The notes: a model not told the origin generated them from the letters alone. Counted from the first letter of the stretch, positions 1-6,649 are shown. The stretch: DNA of 8,610 nucleotides from JBDSTZ01 sp039927975 (GCA_039927975.1 JBDSTZ010000251.1:1-8610), one strand, 5' to 3'. A program made the numbers and translations.

Positions 1-548
1 GGCAGGCGGCGATCGACGCCTTGATACAGGGCATCGCGGCGCAGCCGAGCCAGTTGCCCAACTGGGACAAGCTGGCCATCGCCGGCGCCCGAAACGGCAT
101 GCCGCTCAAGCGCCTGGGTCTGGTGCGCAAAGCCAGTGCGACGGTCGATCCGGCCAGCGGCAAGCCGACCATCAATCTGGATCCGTCGGCGGTGAAGAAC
201 AAGCAGGACGGCGCGCTGTGGCTGATGATCGGCATGAGCGATATGCTGCGCCTGACCGACGCCGCCACGGCCGCCAAGGGTCAGCCGGACGCCTCGCCCT
301 TCCAACGCGAGCTAGCCAGCTGGCGCGACGCCTTCAAGACGAGCGCCGAACTGGAGGCCAAATCGGGCGAATTGCTGGTCGACCCGGCGCTGGCCACAAT
401 GCAAATGCTGTACCGTGAAAACCAGCTCGAAGCCGGCCTGCTGCTGCTCGCGTATAAAGAATCCTGGCGCCCCGACCTGGAAGCCTGGAAAAAGGCCAAT
501 CCGGACGGCGTGCAGCGCTTTATCAAAAGTTACGGCTTGCGGCCCTGA
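1..548 (+). CDS. TPR-type protein, C-terminal part (5' truncated by window edge)
   Basis: This is the 3' end of a gene that begins before the window. The frame is open from base 3 and gives 181 residues up to a TGA at 546-548. The first visible residues (QAAIDALIQGIAAQP) align with the last TPR helix of the next gene (RAQEALDAMLSAVAAQP). The rest is a roughly 160-residue C-terminal module shared with that gene: NWDKLA, then a PKAS/RKAS-like segment, ending in an almost identical tail. Over the last 43 residues I count 33 identities, and both proteins end in YGLRP. A TTG at 21 could be read as a start, but it lies inside the helix, so it is not used. The N-terminus, probably with a signal peptide and TPRs like the paralogue, lies upstream. 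The shared C-terminal module is not one I can name, and the function is unknown. The stop codon is followed at once by the next gene, so the two are probably cotranscribed. Confidence 0.8.
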   Translation, partial: QAAIDALIQGIAAQPSQLPNWDKLAIAGARNGMPLKRLGLVRKASATVDPASGKPTINLDPSAVKNKQDGALWLMIGMSDMLRLTDAATAAKGQPDASPFQRELASWRDAFKTSAELEAKSGELLVDPALATMQMLYRENQLEAGLLLLAYKESWRPDLEAWKKANPDGVQRFIKSYGLRP

Positions 549-575
549 ATGCCCCACCTCATTCAAGGACTACGC

Positions 576-1754
576 GTGCGCAAACTAATTTGCCTTGGGG
601 CGCTGACCCTCGCGGCCAGCGCGAATGGCGCCGCCAGCGTCCTGCCGAATGCCGCCGGCGCCGCCCTGATCGAGGACGGCTTTGCCGCCGACAATAGGGG
701 GCTCTACAAACAAGCACTGGAAAAATTCAAAGCGGCCGCGCTGGCGGACCCGCAGGCCTCCCTGCCGGTTGCCGTCATCGCCCAGTTTTACGCCCGCTTG
801 GGCGAACGCCAGCCGGCCGATGCGCTGCAATTGCGGCAGCAGGCGCGCGCGCAGGCGGAACGCGCCTTGAAAATCGAGCCCGACGATCGCCTCGCGCACG
901 AGGTCTTGCGTGCGCTCGACGAGCTCACGCCGACCGCGCTGCACAAGGCGAATGCGGCGGCCGCCAACCTGGTTGAACAGGCCGATCAGTACTTCGATCA
1001 GGGCAAGTTCGCCGACGCCGCCAAGAAATACGAAGCGGCGGCCCAAGCCGATCCCCTGCTGTCGACCGCCTGGACGAACGCGGGCGATTGCTATCTCAAC
1101 CTGCGCAATTATCCCGAGGCCGAGCAGCGCTTGCGGAAAGGCGCCGCCATCGAAGCGACCAACAGCTATGCGTGGCGAGCGCTGGCCGACCTGTTGCTGG
1201 CCCAGCGGCGGGCGCAAGAAGCACTTGACGCCATGCTCTCGGCGGTGGCGGCCCAGCCTGGCGACGGCGCAAACTGGGACAAGCTGGCCGAGGCGGGCGC
1301 GCCCAACGGTATCGTCCTCAAATCCCTGCGATTGATACCGAAGGCGAGCGCCTCGCCCGACCCGGTCAGCGGCAAGTTCAAGATCCATTACAGCGTCGAT
1401 GCGGGCATCGAGGACATGGGCTTCTGGGGCGTGATCGCGGGCTTTGAGGGCCTGCGTCTGCAGAACAAGGGCGAGCCTGCCCGAATAAACTGGCTCTCAC
1501 CGTTCAAGCGCGCGCTGGCAATGTGGGACGGCGCGCTGCGCGGGTCCGAGCAGCGCGCGTTGGCCACTCAGCGCGACAAGCCTGCCGATCAAACCTGGCT
1601 TACGCTGCGGACCCTACAGAACGCCAACCAGCTCGAGCCTGGCCTGTTGCTGCTCGCTTTCAAGGAATCCTACCGTCCCGAACTCGAAGCGTGGACCAAG
1701 GCCAACCCGGAAGGCGTCAAGCGCTTCATCCAGACCTACGGCTTGCGCCCCTGA
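576..1754 (+). CDS. Exported tetratricopeptide-repeat protein, paralogue of the upstream gene
   Basis: A 392-residue protein from the GTG at 576. I chose this start because AAGGA at 565-569 lies 6 nt upstream and because the N-terminus then reads as a clean signal peptide: charged VRK, then a hydrophobic stretch, then AASA, with likely cleavage after residue 16 or shortly after. The in-frame ATG at 549 directly follows the upstream stop and has no ribosome site; using it would add nine residues. TPR-like helix pairs are visible at about residues 28-61, 131-161, 162-195 and 196-229; the pair at 131-161 is the clearest (NLVEQADQYFDQGKFADAAKKY). Residues 233-392 form the C-terminal module shared with the upstream paralogue. 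The protein is probably periplasmic, where TPRs usually act as protein-binding scaffolds. The partner is unknown. Tight spacing points to one operon with the gene before it. Confidence 0.82.
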   Translation: MRKLICLGALTLAASANGAASVLPNAAGAALIEDGFAADNRGLYKQALEKFKAAALADPQASLPVAVIAQFYARLGERQPADALQLRQQARAQAERALKIEPDDRLAHEVLRALDELTPTALHKANAAAANLVEQADQYFDQGKFADAAKKYEAAAQADPLLSTAWTNAGDCYLNLRNYPEAEQRLRKGAAIEATNSYAWRALADLLLAQRRAQEALDAMLSAVAAQPGDGANWDKLAEAGAPNGIVLKSLRLIPKASASPDPVSGKFKIHYSVDAGIEDMGFWGVIAGFEGLRLQNKGEPARINWLSPFKRALAMWDGALRGSEQRALATQRDKPADQTWLTLRTLQNANQLEPGLLLLAFKESYRPELEAWTKANPEGVKRFIQTYGLRP

Positions 1755-1859
1755 ACAAGCGCGCCAACGCGCATGGACTTCAGGCACCGTCGAACGGCGC
1801 CCGCACTGACGCTCTCAACTCGCTAAAAGGTCGGCAGTTTTTCAATCGACCGCGTGACC
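1755..1859. other. Intergenic stretch between convergent genes, weak hairpins only
   Basis: About 105 bp lie between the stops of the TPR gene (plus) and the lipoprotein gene (minus). Two weak inverted repeats are visible. One is GCGCG at 1759-1763 pairing with CGCGC at 1768-1772 across a CCAA loop. The other is GGTCG at 1829-1833 pairing with CGACC at 1847-1851, with five T's inside the 13-nt loop and an outer AAGGTC/GACCTT pair at 1827-1832 and 1856-1861. Neither is followed by a proper T run in the direction of either gene. They may help end transcription from both sides, but this is not a canonical terminator. Confidence 0.25.
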
Positions 1860-2279
1860 TTACGTTAAGCCGCCGGGCCCGGCGTATCGCAGGGCTGGCG
1901 CACCGCGCGAGTCTGACGCATAGGATATCTTCGATCCGTCCCATATCTGAACTTCCTTGAATATATCCTTTGAGATTCGTGGCCGCTTGACCAACAGCCG
2001 GTCAGGGGCAGTCCACTGGAGCGTTATCCGATGCTCCCCGCTCATTATGAATATGTAGTTCGCCGGATCGTCCGCCGAAAAAACAGTGCCTCTCTTCCGG
2101 ATCGTTACTGCGTGCACTACTGGCACAGTCGCATCGCAGTTCCGAGCAAACAGAGCAGCGACGCGCTGCCCATCTGGAGAAGTCATTTCACTCAGGACTA
2201 CGTTCTCACATTGCGAAGAACATCCTGCGATAACGGCACACACGCTGCCAAGGTAGATTAATGAACGTAGCTTAGTCAT
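1860..2279 (-). CDS. Small predicted lipoprotein of unknown function
   Basis: 139 residues from the ATG at 2279. GAGG at 2283-2286 lies just 3 nt upstream, a close but usable ribosome site; a TTG three codons further up (2288) overlaps that site and is less likely. The N-terminus MTKLRSLIYLGSVCAVIAGC is a short charged segment, a hydrophobic core and a lipobox (IAGC), with the acylated cysteine at residue 20. The mature part begins SSQCEN and holds a SPDGQRVAALF segment (34-44) of the kind found in many small secreted proteins. It has further cysteines at 24 and 48 that could form a disulfide. I do not recognise a named family. Its DNA is poorer in GC than the neighbours (about 38-50% in sampled lines, against 60-80% elsewhere), which suggests recent acquisition. 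It lies on the same strand as creD, downstream of it, but a 142-bp gap and palindromes separate them. Confidence 0.7.
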   Translation of the reverse strand: MTKLRSLIYLGSVCAVIAGCSSQCENVVLSEMTSPDGQRVAALFARNCDATVPVVHAVTIRKRGTVFSADDPANYIFIMSGEHRITLQWTAPDRLLVKRPRISKDIFKEVQIWDGSKISYASDSRGAPALRYAGPGGLT

Positions 2280-2340
2280 TTTCCTCAAATACCATAGACA
2301 GCATTTGCAAACGAGTTATTCGGAAAAGGTTAAGAGCTGG

Positions 2341-2408
2341 CCTGGCGCCGTAGCGGCGTAGCGGCGCCAGGTCGAACCAATGGCGCCGCTAAGCCGCTAT
2401 GGCGCCGC
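2341..2408. repeat. Cluster of GGCGCC palindromic units with alternative hairpins
   Basis: GGCGCC occurs four times, starting at 2343, 2363, 2382 and 2401, at steps of 20, 19 and 19 bp. The arms make perfect 10-bp inverted repeats. CCTGGCGCCG at 2341-2350 pairs with 2362-2371, and AGCGGCGCCA at 2360-2369 pairs with 2381-2390; each has an 11-nt spacer. The two hairpins use the same central arm, so only one can form at a time. Direct repeats are also present: TAGCGGCG twice back to back at 2351-2366, and ATGGCGCCGC at 2380-2389 and 2399-2408. The cluster lies 3' of creD and 5' of the lipoprotein gene. With no T run after it, it looks more like a REP-type extragenic palindrome or an mRNA 3'-end stabiliser than a simple terminator. 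Confidence 0.6.
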
Positions 2409-2421
2409 CAGCCCCGTCCGA

Positions 2422-3810
2422 TCACGCCGGCTCGCCCTCCACCACCCCGATCCGATACCAGTCCACCTTGCGCGTCGCCACCATCACCGCCGCCAGCACG
2501 GCGAACAGCAGGATACTCCCCAGCACCAGCGCGTTATTCTCCGAAATCAGCAAGCCGTACAAGGCGCCGTACAGCATGGTGAGCGCCGCGCCGAAGCCGT
2601 AACCGCGCTTCCAGCTATGCAGCACGCTGCTGAGATAAAACGCGATCAGCACGATGCACGCCGCACTGGCGATCAGGTAGGACGTCACGAAGACGATATG
2701 TTCCGACAGTCCCACCAGCAGCAGGAAGAACAGCACCAGCGCCAGCCCCACCAGCGCATACTGCACCGGGTGGATCGGCAGCCGCTTGAGGATCTCGAAC
2801 ACAAAGAAGGCGGCAAACGTCAGCGCGACGAACAGCAGTCCGTACTTGGTCGCCCGCTCGGCCAGCGAATACACATTGACCGGCTCGATGAAGCCGACCG
2901 TGAAGTGGTCCAGCTCCGGCTGCAGCGGGCGCGGGCCGCCAGCCACCGCCACCACCGGATCGGTCTCGACCGCGCGCAGCTGCTGCTGGGCGTCGGTCGC
3001 CAGCGCCGAAATGTCCCAGGTCGCGCTAAAGCCGCTGTCGTCGATCCGACGGTTCTTGGGCGACGGCAGGAAGCGCCCGCTAAATTGCGGATGCGGCCAG
3101 TTCGACTTGAGCGTCACCTTGTTGTTCTTGCCCACCGGCGCGATGTGCTGGCGTTCGATGCCGCTCAGCCCAAGGTCGAAGGAAAAATCAATCTGCGCCG
3201 GCCGCTCCAGGTCTTGCGCCGGCACGCTCGCATGCATCCCGCTCTTGAACGTTTCGAGCCCGCTGCCCTGCTCGAACTCCACCGTGCGCCCATCCCACTT
3301 GAGGCCGGGAATGTCGCGAATGCCGCGCACGTCGTTGATCGACAGGGCGACGAACGGCTTGCCCAGGCTGATGCGCGAGCCGGCGTTCGCGCGCGGCAGG
3401 CTGGCTTTGACCGGCAAGTTGAAATTGCCGGCAATCGCATACTGGCCGCTGTACACCAGCACCTGGTGGATGCCGCGATAGCGATGGTCGGTATCGATCA
3501 TGCCCTCGATTTTCAAGGTCTCGGGGAACACCAGCTGGCGCCGCTCGGCCACGCTTTTGCGCACCTCGGTCTTCTCTGCGCCGTTGACGACGCTGGTGAC
3601 CTTTTCCTCGTACTCGTCGGTATAAGGGAGTACGAGGATCGGGCCGATCATGGTTTGTTCGCGCACCGAATCGGCGGCGACACTGGCGACGGCCTCATTG
3701 CGAAAGGCGATCCGCTCGCGGATGGTGGCCTGCACCAGCAACAAGGGAACTCCGATGATGAACATCAGGCCAACGATGATCAGGGTCTTGATGAATAGCG
3801 CTTTCTGCAT
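2422..3810 (-). CDS. creD: CreD, inner-membrane protein of the Cre regulon
   Basis: 462 residues, close to the usual CreD length of about 450. The ATG at 3810 follows a strong GGAGG ribosome site (complement at 3815-3819). The N-terminus has one membrane segment at about residues 7-27. A large non-membrane domain follows (about 30-315), with the family-like start SVAADSVREQTMIGPILVLPY. Five membrane segments follow at about 323-340, 351-369, 374-394, 403-421 and 426-446. The segment HPVQYALVGLALVLFFLLL and the following LSEH are typical of the CreD family. In E. coli, Aeromonas and Pseudomonas, CreD is induced by CreBC and affects envelope integrity and beta-lactam response; its biochemical activity is not established. 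Here it is divergent from an ankyrin gene and carries its own control region with a CreB-like box, instead of following creC directly as in E. coli. Confidence 0.93.
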   Translation of the reverse strand: MQKALFIKTLIIVGLMFIIGVPLLLVQATIRERIAFRNEAVASVAADSVREQTMIGPILVLPYTDEYEEKVTSVVNGAEKTEVRKSVAERRQLVFPETLKIEGMIDTDHRYRGIHQVLVYSGQYAIAGNFNLPVKASLPRANAGSRISLGKPFVALSINDVRGIRDIPGLKWDGRTVEFEQGSGLETFKSGMHASVPAQDLERPAQIDFSFDLGLSGIERQHIAPVGKNNKVTLKSNWPHPQFSGRFLPSPKNRRIDDSGFSATWDISALATDAQQQLRAVETDPVVAVAGGPRPLQPELDHFTVGFIEPVNVYSLAERATKYGLLFVALTFAAFFVFEILKRLPIHPVQYALVGLALVLFFLLLVGLSEHIVFVTSYLIASAACIVLIAFYLSSVLHSWKRGYGFGAALTMLYGALYGLLISENNALVLGSILLFAVLAAVMVATRKVDWYRIGVVEGEPA

Positions 3811-3856
3811 ACTGCCTCCTTTTATCAGAACCCAAAGTCTAGGCAGCCGCTGTGCG

Positions 3857-3872
3857 TTCAGTATGCGTTTTC
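3857..3872 (+). promoter_or_regulatory. Second, weaker CreB-like direct repeat
   Basis: TTCAG, six bases, TTTTC matches the cre-tag pattern TTCAC-N6-TTCAC at 7 of 10 positions. It lies 29 bp nearer creD than the better site at 3886-3901. It overlaps a ladder in which TGCGTT, TGCGTT and TGCGCT begin at 3853, 3864 and 3875, exactly 11 bp apart. That is the spacing used by tandem OmpR-family regulator subunits. On the creD strand it sits near the expected -35 area of a weak promoter (TAGACT as a possible -10, complement at 3837-3842). Confidence 0.3.
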
Positions 3873-3885
3873 TGTGCGCTCGACG

Positions 3886-3901
3886 ATCACCGTGCGTTCA
3901 C
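3886..3901 (+). promoter_or_regulatory. Candidate CreB operator (cre-tag)
   Basis: ATCAC-CGTGCG-TTCAC matches the known CreB recognition pattern TTCAC-N6-TTCAC at 9 of 10 fixed positions, including the 6-bp spacing. At uniform base composition, a match this good on either strand of a 159-bp region would be expected by chance about 0.01 times. It lies 76-91 bp upstream of the creD start and 69-84 bp upstream of the ankyrin gene start, so it could act on both. It overlaps a small inverted repeat, GTGCGT at 3892-3897 with ACGCAC at 3900-3905. The regulator gene creB is in the same window, which supports the reading. Confidence 0.6.
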
Positions 3902-3929
3902 GCACCGACCGCCCGCCCCGGCCGTCATA

Positions 3930-3949
3930 TGCTGCCCATATGGGCAGCA
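3930..3949. promoter_or_regulatory. Perfect 20-bp palindrome upstream of the ankyrin gene
   Basis: TGCTGCCCATATGGGCAGCA reads the same on both strands with no mismatch. It ends 20 nt before the ATG at 3970, immediately upstream of the GAGG ribosome site at 3961-3964. CATATG also occurs at 3926-3931 and 3937-3942, one 11-bp step apart. In DNA this could be an operator for a dimeric repressor. In mRNA it would form a stem close to the ribosome site. No obvious dedicated repressor gene lies in the window. Confidence 0.5.
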
Positions 3950-3969
3950 CATTCAACGAAGAGGACCAC

Positions 3970-4509
3970 ATGCACGCAGACAGTGAGACCGGCGCCCGCG
4001 CAACGCGCCCCGCGATGGACCAGGAAACCCTCGACTTCATTCGCGGCGTGTTCGGCCTGGTGCGCGCCGGCGAGACCGAACGCCTGGTCGCGATGATCGA
4101 CAAGGGCCTGCCGGTCAACTTTCGCAACGAGAAGGGCGACAGCCTGATCATGCTGGCCTGTTACCACGGCCACCTGGAAACGGCGCGCCTTCTGCTAGGC
4201 GCCGGCGCCGATCCCAACGTCGCCAACGACCAGGGACAGACCCCACTGGCCGGCGTCGCCTACAAAGGCTTCACCGACATCGCCGAACTGCTGCTGGCGC
4301 ACGGCGCGCTGGTTGAGGGCGCCAGCCCGGACGGCAAGACCCCGCTGATGATGGCAGCCATGTTCAACCGGCCCGCCATCCTCGACCTGCTGCTGGCGCA
4401 CGGCGCCTTGGCCGACGCCGTCGACAGCCGGGGCATGACGGCGCTCACGCTGGCGCGCTCGATGGGCGCGGCCGACACCTTGGCCAAGCTCGAAGCGATG
4501 GAAGAATAG
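3970..4509 (+). CDS. Small cytoplasmic ankyrin-repeat protein
   Basis: 179 residues from the ATG at 3970, which has GAGG at 3961-3964, 5 nt upstream. An open frame continues upstream to 3874, but it runs through the control region and has no such site. There is no signal peptide. Ankyrin units are at about residues 27-56 (degenerate), 57-89 (GDSLIMLACYHGHLETARLLLGAGADPN), 90-122 (TPLAGVAYKGFTDIAELLLAHGA), 123-155 (TPLMMAAMFNRPAILDLLLAHGA) and a capping unit at 156-179. Ankyrin stacks bind other proteins; the partner cannot be read from the sequence. The gene is divergent from creD, sharing its upstream CreB-like box, and convergent with creC: 4 bp separate the two stop codons. This location between the sensor kinase and its main target suggests a role in, or control by, the Cre response, which is inference. 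Confidence 0.88.
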   Translation: MHADSETGARATRPAMDQETLDFIRGVFGLVRAGETERLVAMIDKGLPVNFRNEKGDSLIMLACYHGHLETARLLLGAGADPNVANDQGQTPLAGVAYKGFTDIAELLLAHGALVEGASPDGKTPLMMAAMFNRPAILDLLLAHGALADAVDSRGMTALTLARSMGAADTLAKLEAMEE

Positions 4510-4513
4510 CCGC

Positions 4514-5935
4514 TCAGGCGGCCGGCAGGCGCAGCACCGCGCAGGCCCCGCCGCCGTCGGCGTTGACCACTTCGGCGCTGCCCTTGTGCAGCGCCATCAC
4601 CTCGCGCACGAACGGCAGCCCGAGGCCATTGCTGCGCGCACCGTTCGCCCTCGGCAGCGAATAGAAACGCTCGAACAGGCGACCGCTCGCATAGTCCGGA
4701 ATCCCGCCGCCCTCGTCGCACACGCTGATCACCACCATCTCCTTCTCGATCGCCAGCGTCAGCGCGATGCGCCCGCCGTCGGGGGAAAACTCGATCGCGT
4801 TGTCGACCAGGTTGCCAAGCGCCTGACGCAGCAGCAGCGCGTCGCCCAGCAGACTGAGGTCGTCGGCCGTGATCTCCAAACGCAGGCCGCGCGCGTCGAG
4901 CCTGGCGCGGTAATCGTCATGCACGTCGGCCAGCAGCGCGCGCGCGCCGATGCGCTCAGGCGCGTGCAGGCGCTGCTGGGTCTCCACGCGCACCAGCGCC
5001 AGCAGCTTGTCGATCAACTGCTTCTGACGAGTGTTCTGCGCCAGGATGGTGGCGATGAAGTGGCGCCGGTCTTCCACCGGCATCTCCTCGCGCAGCAGTT
5101 CGGCCGCGCCCTGGATCGCCGCGATCGGGCTTTTCAATTCATGCGCCATGGTGTGCATCAGCTGCTCGGCGTACTCCTTGCCTTCGAGCTTATGGCGCAT
5201 CGCCTCGAGCGCGCGGCCAAGCGTGCCGATTTCGTTCTTGCCCAGCGCCGGCAGCGGCGCCTTGTCGCCCGCCTCCACCTTGGCGATGTAGTCGAGCAGC
5301 TTGCGCAGCATGCGGTTGATCCAGAACGCGAACGCCAGGCCGACCAGCAGCGACAGCACCAGCAGCAGCGCGCCGCGCCGCAGGATGTTCTGCCGGCTGC
5401 GCTCGACAAAAGGCTGGACCGTGGCGTTCGGCTTGGCCACCGTCAGCACGCCGATGATGGTGTCGCCATCCTTGATCGGCGCGGCCACGTGCATCACGGT
5501 GCTGGCTTCGTCGTCCGGATCCGAGCGCGTGCTGCGCGCGCCGTAGCCGCCGCGCAGCGTGGTGTAGACGTCGTTCCAGCGCGAGTAATCCTTGCCGGTC
5601 GCCTTGTGTTCCGAATCGAACAGCACCTTGCCGGTGACGTCGGTGATGTAGACCCGGTAGTCGAGCGTCTGCTTGGTCAGCCCGCTGATCTTGACGTCGA
5701 CCTGGCGCTGCGTGAAATCTTCGATTTTCGCCAGCATCGGCGAATTGGCCAGCTTGCCGTCCCTGACGTCGGCCGCCACCATCACGGCCAGCAGGTTGGC
5801 GGTGTCGACCAGGGTGTCCTCCATGGTCGCGCGCACGCCCGGCTTGACCTGTTCGACGAACACGTTGAGCAGGAACCAGGCGGCCAGGCCGACCACCAGG
5901 AAGTAGCCAAGCAGGATGCGCAGGCCGATCTTCAC
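4514..5935 (-). CDS. creC: CreC, membrane sensor histidine kinase
   Basis: 473 residues, against 474 in E. coli CreC. I chose the GTG at 5935 because it overlaps the creB stop (GTGA) and gives KIGLRILLGYFLVVGLAAWF, which closely matches the known CreC start. Longer frames upstream lie inside creB. Order: membrane segment 7-27; periplasmic sensor region about 28-185 with family-like stretches (VKPGVR, KVLFDS, DYSRWNDVYTTLRG, YGARST, VAKPNATV); second membrane segment about 186-206; HAMP-like linker 206-258; H box with H265 in MAHELKSP; N box with N375, D378 and N379; G1 box DEGGG at 407-411; F box FERFYS at 421-426; G2 box GLGL at 437-440. All catalytic motifs are present, so it should autophosphorylate and pass phosphate to CreB. 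The input signal in relatives is tied to growth conditions or cell-wall stress. The gene is translationally coupled to creB. Confidence 0.94.
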   Translation of the reverse strand: MKIGLRILLGYFLVVGLAAWFLLNVFVEQVKPGVRATMEDTLVDTANLLAVMVAADVRDGKLANSPMLAKIEDFTQRQVDVKISGLTKQTLDYRVYITDVTGKVLFDSEHKATGKDYSRWNDVYTTLRGGYGARSTRSDPDDEASTVMHVAAPIKDGDTIIGVLTVAKPNATVQPFVERSRQNILRRGALLLVLSLLVGLAFAFWINRMLRKLLDYIAKVEAGDKAPLPALGKNEIGTLGRALEAMRHKLEGKEYAEQLMHTMAHELKSPIAAIQGAAELLREEMPVEDRRHFIATILAQNTRQKQLIDKLLALVRVETQQRLHAPERIGARALLADVHDDYRARLDARGLRLEITADDLSLLGDALLLRQALGNLVDNAIEFSPDGGRIALTLAIEKEMVVISVCDEGGGIPDYASGRLFERFYSLPRANGARSNGLGLPFVREVMALHKGSAEVVNADGGGACAVLRLPAA

Positions 5936-6615
5936 GTCGCGTCGATGCTGTAGCCCATGCCGCGATGGGTGTGGATCGGATCGGCCGCCGGGTCGAGCAC
6001 TTTCAGCTTGGCCCGCAGCGACTTGACATGGGCGTCGACCGTGCGGTCGAGGGTGTCCGGCGCGTCGGTCCAGACCCGGTCCATCAGCTGGGCGCGCGAG
6101 AGCACGTGTCCCGGATGGTCGAGCAGGGCCTTGAGCAGCAGGTATTCGTAGCGGGTCAGCTCCAGCGCCTGGCCCCGGCACAGGATGCGCGCCTCGTGCG
6201 CGCGCACCTCGAAGCGCGCCGCCGGCCGCAGCTCGGCGCGCGGCGCCAGGCGCCGCAGCACCACGCGGATGCGCGCCACCAGTTCACGCGGCGAGAACGG
6301 CTTGGTCACATAATCGTCGGCGCCAATCTCCAGCCCGACGATGCGGTCGAACTCGTCGCTGCGCGCGGTCAGGAAAATCACCGGCACGTCGCTGAACTGA
6401 CGCAGCTGGCGGCACACTTCAAAGCCGTTCATGTCGGGCAGGCCGACGTCGAGTACCACCAGCGCGGGCGGCGCGCCGTCCGGCTGACGCAGCGCGGCCA
6501 GCGCCTCGGTGCCCAGGCCGACGTGGCGCGGCGCGAAGCCGTCGGTGCGCAGGGCGTAGGCGATACTGTCGGCGATCGCCTGTTCGTCTTCGACGATGAG
6601 GATGGTGTCAGCCAT
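5932..6615 (-). CDS. creB: CreB, OmpR-family response regulator
   Basis: 227 residues, the usual length. The receiver domain (about 1-120) has the acidic pair E9 and D10, the phosphate acceptor D56 in VVLDVGLPD, T83, and K105 in TKPFSPREL. The DNA-binding winged helix covers about 133-226 and ends THRGMGYS. Several stretches match E. coli CreB closely from memory: LEIGADDYV, TRYEYLLLK, and DTLDRTVDAHVKSLRAKLK. The start ATG at 6615 has no evident Shine-Dalgarno sequence (the bases before it are C-rich); a sigma70-like promoter lies 35-63 bp upstream of the start. Its stop overlaps the creC start by 4 bp. Phosphorylated CreB should bind TTCAC direct repeats such as the one at 3886-3901 near creD. 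No creA is present on the visible upstream side, where a divergent operon begins instead. Confidence 0.94.
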   Translation of the reverse strand: MADTILIVEDEQAIADSIAYALRTDGFAPRHVGLGTEALAALRQPDGAPPALVVLDVGLPDMNGFEVCRQLRQFSDVPVIFLTARSDEFDRIVGLEIGADDYVTKPFSPRELVARIRVVLRRLAPRAELRPAARFEVRAHEARILCRGQALELTRYEYLLLKALLDHPGHVLSRAQLMDRVWTDAPDTLDRTVDAHVKSLRAKLKVLDPAADPIHTHRGMGYSIDAT

Positions 6616-6649
6616 GGGGGCGCTGCGGTAAGCTTGTATTCATCGCAAC

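Noticed and set aside
585..1388. Minus-strand open frame (267 residues) opposite the TPR gene
   Set aside because: Gly/Arg-rich translation with no domain; the plus strand has a signal peptide, TPRs and a close paralogue.
2380..3798. Long plus-strand open frame (472 residues) opposite creD
   Set aside because: It is rich in His, Arg and Gln with no domain, and mirrors the GC-biased third positions of creD, which has clear membrane segments and family motifs.
3874..3969. Upstream start of the ankyrin gene at 3874
   Set aside because: It lacks a ribosome site and would translate through the CreB-like box and the palindrome; the ATG at 3970 has GAGG at the right distance.
4509..4522. GCCGC / GCGGC hairpin spanning the convergent ankyrin and creC stop codons as a bidirectional terminator
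   Set aside because: The stem is only 5 bp and no T run follows on either strand; in DNA this GC-rich such pairs are common.
4586..5953. Long plus-strand open frame (455 residues) opposite creC
   Set aside because: Low-complexity His/Arg/Gln-rich translation; creC on the other strand has every kinase motif.
5936..6181. N-terminal extension of creC upstream of the GTG at 5935
   Set aside because: It would overlap creB extensively and encodes Pro/Arg-rich sequence with no resemblance to CreC; the GTG start gives the known N-terminus.
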